A stretch of DNA of 17,523 nt. Source: Eubacteriales bacterium (GTDB lineage Bacteria; Bacillota; Clostridia; Oscillospirales; CAG-382). The stretch covers positions 1 through 17,523 of the forward strand of contig JAQVQF010000016.1 of the NCBI GenBank assembly GCA_028701715.1, given 5' to 3'. Each line of letters begins with the position of its first letter. Within the stretch, counting starts at the first letter, position 1. The notes under the pieces were generated by a model. That model did not search any database and was not told where the DNA came from. It was given only the letters and a program-made list of their open reading frames with translations. Both the position numbers and the translations under genes were made by a program. Of this stretch, positions 12,771 through 17,523 are shown piece by piece.

Positions 12771-13891
12771 TATATTTCGACAATGCGGCGACAGGCTTTC
12801 CCAAAAGCGGTCGGGTGCTCGCGGCGATGACCAAGGCGTACGGATTATGCGGCAATCCCGGACGAAGCGGGCATGCGCCCGCGATATATGCGGCGGAAAA
12901 ATTATACGAATGCCGCGAGACATTGGCGGCGTTTTTCGGCACGGCACCGGAACGGGTGATACTGACCCCGTCGGCTACAATTGCGCTGAACATGGCCATT
13001 AAGGGATTCGCGCAAAATAAAGTCGTCACTTCCTCTGTCGAACATAACGCGGTGTTCCGACCTCTCTATTCCATGTGGCAAAGAGGCAGGGCGGATTTAA
13101 GCTTCTTTGACGCCGGGGGTACCGACGAACAAATAGTGCAAAGGTTTACCGCCTCGCTGGAAGGCGCTTACACAGCGGTATTTATTCACGCCTCGAATGT
13201 AAACGGACGAATACTGCCGCTTAGGGAAATGGTAACCGAAGCGCATAAATCGGGCGTGACAACCATTATCGACGCTTCTCAAAGCGCGGGGCATATAAAT
13301 CTTTCGGTAAAGGATTCGGGTGCCGATATAATATGTATCGCCGGACATAAAGGTCTTTACGGCCCGCTCGGTACGGGAGCGATGCTCATAAATCCCTCGT
13401 TTGATATGTTCGCCGAAACAATAATAGAGGGCGGTACGGGAATTCGTTCGCTTGACAGTGAAATGCCGGAGGAATATCCGGAACATTTCGAAGCGGGTAC
13501 AATGAACGCGCCCGCTTTCGCGGCGCTTGCGGAAGCCGTACGGGAAACCGAGGAGGAGGGATTGGGCGATGACAGGATATTCGCAAAGCTGTATGAGTCG
13601 TTAAAATCCATGAAGAACGTAACGGTTCACGGCGGTCCCGAATACGGATATGATAAATATGTGCCGGTGCTTTTGTTTAATATCCGCAAGAGGAATTGCG
13701 ATGAGGCGATGACTTATCTCGCCGCGCGGGGAATTTGCGTCAGGAGCGGTTTCCATTGCGCTCCGCTCGCCCATAAAGCGTTGGGTACGGAAAACGGCGG
13801 GATAAGAGTCAGCGTCGGCAGAAAGAACACCTTAAAAGAAGCCGATGTCCTGATCGATGAAATTCACCGTATCGCCAAATCGGTATCATAA
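12767..13891 (+). CDS. cysteine desulfurase-family protein (class V aminotransferase, EF2568-like)
   Basis: 374 residues. PLP-enzyme hallmarks are IYFDNAATGFPKS at the start, EHNAV with H93, D169 in IIDASQSAGH, the PLP Lys K195 in AGHKGLYGP, and the catalytic Cys C331 in RSGFHCAPLAH. The CxxR-like G-F-H-C-A-P-L-A-H context is the group II (SufS/CsdB-like) style rather than the NifS style. It is the kind associated with DUF3343 and, in some genomes, selenium-dependent molybdenum hydroxylase maturation. It should release S (or Se) from cysteine or selenocysteine as a persulfide on C331. No selD or hydroxylase gene is in this window, so the substrate is open. Confidence 0.88.
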   Translation: MIYFDNAATGFPKSGRVLAAMTKAYGLCGNPGRSGHAPAIYAAEKLYECRETLAAFFGTAPERVILTPSATIALNMAIKGFAQNKVVTSSVEHNAVFRPLYSMWQRGRADLSFFDAGGTDEQIVQRFTASLEGAYTAVFIHASNVNGRILPLREMVTEAHKSGVTTIIDASQSAGHINLSVKDSGADIICIAGHKGLYGPLGTGAMLINPSFDMFAETIIEGGTGIRSLDSEMPEEYPEHFEAGTMNAPAFAALAEAVRETEEEGLGDDRIFAKLYESLKSMKNVTVHGGPEYGYDKYVPVLLFNIRKRNCDEAMTYLAARGICVRSGFHCAPLAHKALGTENGGIRVSVGRKNTLKEADVLIDEIHRIAKSVS

Positions 13892-13905
13892 AACGCAAAA
13901 AGATA

Positions 13906-13936
13906 AGCACCCCCGCGGGTAAACCGGGAGGGTGCT
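13906..13936 (+). terminator. possible terminator after the desulfurase-family gene
   Basis: AGCACCC (13906-13912) pairs with GGGTGCT (13930-13936), extendable outward by ACGCAAA/TTTGCGT-like arms. The loop contains a CCCGCGGG palindrome. The T-run is short (TTT), so efficiency is uncertain. Confidence 0.45.
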
Positions 13937-14045
13937 TTGCGTATATGCGACGAATTTGCGTATTATACGAACGACTGTACGCAACCGTGCCTTTACGCTT
14001 TATAACCGTATACTGAAATCAAAACGGTAAACGCCGTATTAACGT

Positions 14046-14243
14046 TTATCGTCCGGTCTTCATCGAGTTCTCGGCGTTTTCGATCATACGTTTGACCATC
14101 TGTCCGCCAATAGAACCGGCCTGCTTAGAGGTGAGATCGCCGTTATAGCCCTGTTTAAGGGAAACGCCGACATCAGAAGCGGCTTCCATCTTGAATTTGT
14201 TTAAAGCATCCTTAGCTTCAGGAACAAGATTTCTGTTAGCCAT
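14046..14243 (-). CDS. alpha/beta-type small acid-soluble spore protein
   Basis: 65 residues, typical length. FKMEAASDVGV (17-27) contains the germination-protease cleavage motif, normally E-I-A with cut after E. LKQGYNGDLTSKQAGSIGGQMVKRMIE (29-55) is the DNA-binding signature of the family. It saturates spore DNA and protects it from UV and heat. AAAGGAG lies just before the ATG. It shows that the host makes endospores. Expression is normally forespore-specific (sigma G), but I could not find a convincing sigma-G promoter here. It sits alone between two desulfurase genes on the opposite strand. Confidence 0.96.
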   Translation of the reverse strand: MANRNLVPEAKDALNKFKMEAASDVGVSLKQGYNGDLTSKQAGSIGGQMVKRMIENAENSMKTGR

Positions 14244-14268
14244 GATTGTTCTCCTTTAGCAAATTGTT

Positions 14269-14287
14269 CGAGAGCATATTACTCTCG
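14269..14287 (-). repeat. stem-loop in the 5' leader of the spore protein gene
   Basis: CGAGAG (14269-14274) and CTCTCG (14282-14287) form a perfect 6-bp stem with a 7-base loop, ending 12 bases before the AAAGGAG ribosome site on the - strand. It could stabilise the spore-phase mRNA or be an operator-like dyad. Confidence 0.45.
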
Positions 14288-14368
14288 TCAATATTGTGTT
14301 TTATTAAATAAAAATTATTTATGGTATATTTATGAATTTTTGTATTTTTTCGTGTTCATTGTGTTATA

Positions 14369-14397
14369 TTGACAGAAAAACACAGACATGGTATAAT
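14369..14397 (+). promoter_or_regulatory. consensus sigma-A promoter for the NifS-like gene
   Basis: TTGACA (14369-14374), 17 bp, TATAAT (14392-14397), both perfect; about 50 bases upstream of the ATG. No Fe-S-sensor (IscR-type) binding site was recognised. Confidence 0.88.
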
Positions 14398-14446
14398 ATT
14401 CAATCATTAAAAACAGTCAAATATTACTTTGATGAGGATTAAATAA

Positions 14447-15577
14447 ATGCGCAGAATATATATGGATAACGCCGCGACCACCGCGTTATACCCGGAAGTT
14501 GCCGAGGAAACGGCTTCGCTTATGAAATCCGTTTACGGAAATCCTTCATCGCTCCACGCGGAGGGAACGGAGGCAAAAAAAATCCTAAACCGCGCCAGAA
14601 GCATGATCGCGGAAAGTATCGGGTGCTCAAGCGGGGAAATTTATTTTACCTCGGGAGGGAGCGAAGCCGACAACTGGGCTATAATCGGAACGCTGAAAAA
14701 GCTTTATTCGGCAGGTAAAAAGCATGTGGTTACCACCAATATAGAACATCCCGCCGTTTTCAACACCCTTGTGAAAAACAATATTGACACGACTTCGGTT
14801 CCCGTAAACGGAGAAGGGTATATCGGTTCTTCGGACATAAAGACCGCTCTGCGCGACGACACCGCGCTTGTCACCGTGATGTACGCCAACAACGAGATAG
14901 GCACAATACAACCAATAAAGGAAATTGCCGAAATCTGCAAAAAGCACGGTGTGCCTTTTCATACCGACGCGGTTCAGGCGGCGGGACACATTGCGATAAA
15001 CGTAAAGGAGATCGGCTGTGATATGCTGTCGCTTTCGGCGCATAAATTTCACGGACCCAAAGGAATCGGAGCGCTTTATATAAAAGACGGGATAAATCTT
15101 CCGGGTATGATCGTCGGAGGAGGTCAGGAGCATTCCGGACGAGCCGGAACCGAAAACTTCATCGCCGCGTACAGCATGGCGCTGGCACTGAAAAAATCGC
15201 TTGAAAATATCGACGAAAAAAACAAAAAAACCGCCGCGGTACGGGATAAACTCATTGAAGGCATATCGCAAATCGAAGGAGCGCGTATCAACGGCGGCAA
15301 AGACAGACTGCCGGGTAATGTCAGCGCGTGTTTTAACGGTATCGACGGCGAAGCCCTTATGCTCCTCCTTGACCTTAAGGGAATTGCCGCTTCCTCCGGC
15401 TCCGCCTGCTCCTCCGGTTTGTTAAAAATCAGTCATGTGCTGTCGGCGCTGGGATTGCCGTACGACACGGCGCGCGGTTCGCTCAGGTTATCTCTTTGTG
15501 AGTATAATACCCACGAGGAAGCCGATTATGTGCTCGGAGCATTAAGGGAAGCCGTGATTAAATTAAGAGAGCTTTAG
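14447..15577 (+). CDS. cysteine desulfurase, NifS/IscS family
   Basis: 376 residues. The start MRRIYMDNAATTALYPEV and GNPSSLHAEG are classic NifS/IscS. Catalytic parts are H101 in IEHPAV, D174 in FHTDAVQAAGH, the PLP Lys K200 in SAHKFHGPKGIG, the RAGTEN substrate/phosphate motif, and the nucleophilic Cys C321 in SSGSACSSG on the long mobile loop of group I enzymes. It converts cysteine to alanine and gives a persulfide for Fe-S clusters, thiolated tRNA or thiamine. No iscU/nifU follows, so it may serve other users such as tRNA thiolation; the PP-loop gene at the window's right end is a possible partner. Own promoter, start ATG at 14447 with GATGAGGAT upstream. Confidence 0.95.
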   Translation: MRRIYMDNAATTALYPEVAEETASLMKSVYGNPSSLHAEGTEAKKILNRARSMIAESIGCSSGEIYFTSGGSEADNWAIIGTLKKLYSAGKKHVVTTNIEHPAVFNTLVKNNIDTTSVPVNGEGYIGSSDIKTALRDDTALVTVMYANNEIGTIQPIKEIAEICKKHGVPFHTDAVQAAGHIAINVKEIGCDMLSLSAHKFHGPKGIGALYIKDGINLPGMIVGGGQEHSGRAGTENFIAAYSMALALKKSLENIDEKNKKTAAVRDKLIEGISQIEGARINGGKDRLPGNVSACFNGIDGEALMLLLDLKGIAASSGSACSSGLLKISHVLSALGLPYDTARGSLRLSLCEYNTHEEADYVLGALREAVIKLREL

Positions 15578-15607
15578 CATTCGGATTTGACAGCGATAAA
15601 AAGAGGC

Positions 15608-15624
15608 TGCATAAAAATTATGCA
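15608..15624. repeat. 17-base palindrome downstream of the NifS-like gene
   Basis: TGCATAA-AAA-TTATGCA is a perfect inverted repeat 30 bases after the stop. It lacks a U-tract. In the gene-free gap 15578-15909 it is one of three palindromes, with 15718-15744 and CCGCAT-TT-ATGCGG (about 15825-15838). I see no gene or mobile element in that gap. Confidence 0.5.
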
Positions 15625-15717
15625 TATTGCGCAAATCGAATCCGAAATAAAAATAACCTACCTCGACAGGTGAGACATTCGCATGACACATTACGCAAAA
15701 CATAAAATAAGGTTAAA

Positions 15718-15744
15718 GAAACCGCTTGCATAGCAAGCGGTTTC
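15718..15744. terminator. strong hairpin, probable terminator for rplM-rpsI (and possibly the NifS-like gene)
   Basis: GAAACCGCTTGC and GCAAGCGGTTTC form a perfect 12-bp stem with a 3-base loop. On the - strand it is followed by TTTAACCTTATTTT, a fair U-rich tail, so it probably ends the rplM-rpsI transcript. On the + strand the tail is poor. Confidence 0.65.
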
Positions 15745-15909
15745 AGCTTATCTTGTTAATATTTTAATATGCGTTAAATAAGGCAAGCAACAAGCTATAA
15801 CTTATAATTTACAACAAACGCATGCCGCATTTATGCGGATAAAACGATTGCTTGCGCGTTATGCGCATTTTGCCGCAGAGCTCGTAAGCCCGTATTATTG
15901 CAAATAAAA

Positions 15910-16314
15910 TTATCTCTTGGAAAACTGGGAAGCACGGCGCGCCGCTTTGAGACCGTATTTCTTTCTTTCCTTCATTCTCGGGTCGCGGGTGAGAAGGCCG
16001 GCTTTTTTAAGAAGGGTTCTGTAGCCCTCGTCGGCCTGAAGGAGAGCGCGTGCGATTCCGTGACGGATAGCGCCCGCCTGACCGGATATTCCGCCGCCCT
16101 GTACGGCAGCTACGACGTCGAACTTGCCGACCGTGCCCGTAACGGTAAAGGGCTGACTGATGAGGAGTTTAAGGGTGTCAAGCCCGAAATAATCGTCTAT
16201 TTCCTTCTTGTTAACCGTGATCGCGCCCGAGCCGGGGATAAGTCTTATTCTGGCGGTGGAGGATTTTCTCCTGCCGGTGCCGTAGAAATAGGGTTTTGAA
16301 GGTATATATGTCAT
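15910..16314 (-). CDS. rpsI: 30S ribosomal protein S9
   Basis: 134 residues. YGTGRRKSSTARIRL near the start, VQGGGISGQAGAIRHGIARAL in the middle and the basic C-terminus DPRMKERKKYGLKAARRASQFSKR are diagnostic; the final KR tail reaches the P-site tRNA. AAGGAGGAAG precedes the ATG. It lies 13 bases after rplM, the universally conserved pair. Confidence 0.98.
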   Translation of the reverse strand: MTYIPSKPYFYGTGRRKSSTARIRLIPGSGAITVNKKEIDDYFGLDTLKLLISQPFTVTGTVGKFDVVAAVQGGGISGQAGAIRHGIARALLQADEGYRTLLKKAGLLTRDPRMKERKKYGLKAARRASQFSKR

Positions 16315-16327
16315 TTTCGCTTCCTCC

Positions 16328-16759
16328 TTACTTTACTTCAAGAGCAATAGGCGTCTGCGCCTGCTGCTTGTGTTCGGGGCCTCTGTATACCTTGAGACGG
16401 GTGATGCTGGCGTCGCCTATTTTGTTTTTGGGAAGCATTCCCTTGACCGCGAGCTCCACGACCATTTCGGGCTTGGTTTCCATAAGAATGCGGTATTTGA
16501 CCGCTTTGAGTCCGCCCACATAGCCGGAATGATGATAATAATACTTTTGATCAAGCTTTTTGCCGGTTAAAACTATTTTTTCCGCGTTTATCACTATAAC
16601 GCATTCGCCGCAGTCGACATGGGGTGTATATTCGGGACGGTGCTTGCCGTTTAAGACTGTGGCGGCGGTGACGGCAACCTTGCCTAAGGTTTTGCCTTCG
16701 GCATCGATGACGTACCACTTACGCTCGATTTCTTCTTTTTTTGCCATGAATGTTGACAT
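16328..16759 (-). CDS. rplM: 50S ribosomal protein L13
   Basis: 143 residues. It begins MSTFMAKKEEIERKWYVIDAEGKTLGKV and has NGKHRPEYTPHVDCGECVIVINAEK and the VKGMLPKNKIGD segment, all typical of L13. It binds 23S rRNA early in 50S assembly. CGGAGGAAAA lies upstream of the ATG at 16759; an ATG four codons in is less well placed. The leader from the promoter is only about 40 bases, so it does not hold an L13-leader structure. Confidence 0.98.
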   Translation of the reverse strand: MSTFMAKKEEIERKWYVIDAEGKTLGKVAVTAATVLNGKHRPEYTPHVDCGECVIVINAEKIVLTGKKLDQKYYYHHSGYVGGLKAVKYRILMETKPEMVVELAVKGMLPKNKIGDASITRLKVYRGPEHKQQAQTPIALEVK

Positions 16760-16806
16760 CGGGTTTTCCTCCGTATTTATTTTGATTGTTTTTCACATGC
16801 CTGCAC

Positions 16807-16834
16807 ATTATAACAGAAAAACACCGTTTGTCAA
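16807..16834 (-). promoter_or_regulatory. sigma-A promoter of rplM-rpsI
   Basis: On the - strand: TTGACA (complement of 16829-16834), 16-bp spacer, TATAAT (complement of 16807-16812). Both hexamers are perfect. Confidence 0.85.
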
Positions 16835-16935
16835 GGGGAAAATAAAAATAATTTCATTTTCTTTCGTTTTTCTTTACTTATCTCGCAAAACGAAGCTTTT
16901 TGTTGACTTTGAAAACATAATTATAAAAAATAATA

Positions 16936-16964
16936 TTGAAAAATAATCCTTTATATGATATATA
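16936..16964 (+). promoter_or_regulatory. tentative promoter for the PP-loop gene
   Basis: TTGAAA (16936-16941), 17 bp, TATATA (16959-16964), about 34 bases before the ATG. The region is very AT-rich, so chance matches are likely; an alternative TTGAAA-16-TAATAT pairing starts about 30 bases further upstream. Confidence 0.35.
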
Positions 16965-16997
16965 TGTTTAAGTAACAAGGCGGTGTATACAGTATAT

Positions 16998-17523
16998 ATG
17001 AGAGAGTTTTCATCCATACAAAGGCTGCTGTCCAAGGTAAGACGTGCGATTGACGGCTACGGCATGATTGAGGAAGGCGAAAGAATTGCCGTCGGCGTGA
17101 GCGGCGGTAAGGACAGCGTCACCTTGCTCTGCGTGCTTAATGCGCTTTCGCGCTTTTACCCAAAAAAGTTCGGAATCGTTGCGGTATGCCTTGACAACGG
17201 TTTTCCGGGAATGAATTTTGATCCCGTCAAAAGGCTTTGCGACGAGCTTGACATACAGCTGATTATTGATAAGACGCATATATATAAAATCGTGTTCGAG
17301 CTCAGAAAAGAATCGAACCCCTGTTCTCTCTGCGCCAATCTCCGCCGCGGAGCGTTAAACAACGCGGCGCTTGCCAACGGTATGAAAAAGGTGGCGCTCG
17401 GTCACCATTATGACGACGTGATAGAGACATTTTTTATGAACCTTTTTAATGAAGGGCGTATCGCCTGCTTTTCTCCGGTTACTTATCTCGACCGTAAAGA
17501 CGTCACCCTAATCCGTCCCATGA
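16998..17523 (+). CDS. TtcA/TilS-like PP-loop ATPase (tRNA thiolation family), 5' part
   Basis: 175 codons are present; the gene runs off the right edge. The P-loop is VGVSGGKDS (residues 32-40) of N-type ATP pyrophosphatases. C109 and C112 in NPCSLCANLRRGAL match the CxxC of TtcA-like proteins, which hold an Fe-S cluster, and GHHYDDVIETFFMN (135-148) is the family's second signature. TtcA adenylates and thiolates tRNA cytidine-32; clostridial relatives are usually annotated only as TtcA-like and may act on another position. The ATG at 16998 has AAGGCGG 14 bases upstream, rather far; a GTG five codons earlier is in frame but too close to that site. It is divergent from rplM. Confidence 0.85.
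   Translation, partial: MREFSSIQRLLSKVRRAIDGYGMIEEGERIAVGVSGGKDSVTLLCVLNALSRFYPKKFGIVAVCLDNGFPGMNFDPVKRLCDELDIQLIIDKTHIYKIVFELRKESNPCSLCANLRRGALNNAALANGMKKVALGHHYDDVIETFFMNLFNEGRIACFSPVTYLDRKDVTLIRPM

Noticed and set aside
14244..14345. Sigma-G promoter for the spore protein gene
   Set aside because: I looked for paired TGAATA and CATACTA-like boxes on the - strand and found none well spaced; the CATATTA seen is on the wrong strand, in a hairpin loop.
14528..14539. TCCGTTTACGGA as a dispersed regulatory or uptake element
   Set aside because: The copy here encodes Ser-Val-Tyr-Gly of the desulfurase, and near matches are common in coding sequence of this genome (GTAAACGGA), so codon usage explains it for now.
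15621..15674. 17-residue ORF (MHIAQIESEIKITYLDR) after the NifS-like gene
   Set aside because: The only purine-rich stretch is too far upstream and the start is inside a palindrome; no family resemblance.

Overview
This window looks like a chromosomal segment of an endospore-forming, low-to-mid-GC Clostridia (Firmicutes). The evidence is an alpha/beta-type small acid-soluble spore protein, zinc-type L33, a VanR/OmpR-like two-component pair, frequent TTG starts behind strong Shine-Dalgarno sequences, several near-consensus TTGACA-N16/17-TATAAT promoters, and protein families I associate with gut Clostridia. No phage, IS element, tRNA, rRNA or CRISPR array was recognised.

Left part (1-5000): the 3' end of an alpha/beta hydrolase gene (+) whose usual catalytic-acid position reads Cys; a two-component system (response regulator then histidine kinase, - strand); and a Gfo/Idh/MocA-type oxidoreductase (+) with a consensus promoter and, in its long leader, a perfect 18-bp LacI-type palindrome. 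A bidirectional terminator separates it from a convergent lipoprotein gene that probably folds as an alpha/alpha toroid.

Core block (5086-8770, - strand): rpmG-secE-nusG-rplK-rplA-rplJ-rplL in the standard order, started by a consensus promoter at 8742-8770. A second consensus promoter and an L10-leader/attenuator lie between rplA and rplJ. The rpoBC genes that normally follow rplL are absent; a lipoprotein gene sits there instead. The rpmG-secE gap carries a hairpin and a 17-bp tandem repeat.

Accessory block (8808-12400, + strand): a strong promoter, divergent from the ribosomal one, drives an unusual fusion protein (nucleotidyltransferase-like domain, one TM helix, about 11 MORN repeats). 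It is translationally coupled to a small SLOG/DUF2493-type nucleotide-binding-like protein. A conserved clostridial protein follows, with a possible PD-(D/E)xK-like core and a C-terminal winged helix. After a terminator comes a broken remnant gene interrupted by eight copies of an 8-bp repeat. This block is the best candidate for an undescribed functional unit.

Sulfur/selenium block (12457-15577): a DUF3343-type protein overlaps a cysteine-desulfurase-family gene; then the spore protein gene (- strand); then a NifS/IscS-like cysteine desulfurase with its own consensus promoter.

Right end: rplM-rpsI (- strand) and, divergently, the 5' part of a TtcA/TilS-like PP-loop tRNA-thiolation-type gene that runs off the window and could use sulfur mobilised by the desulfurases.
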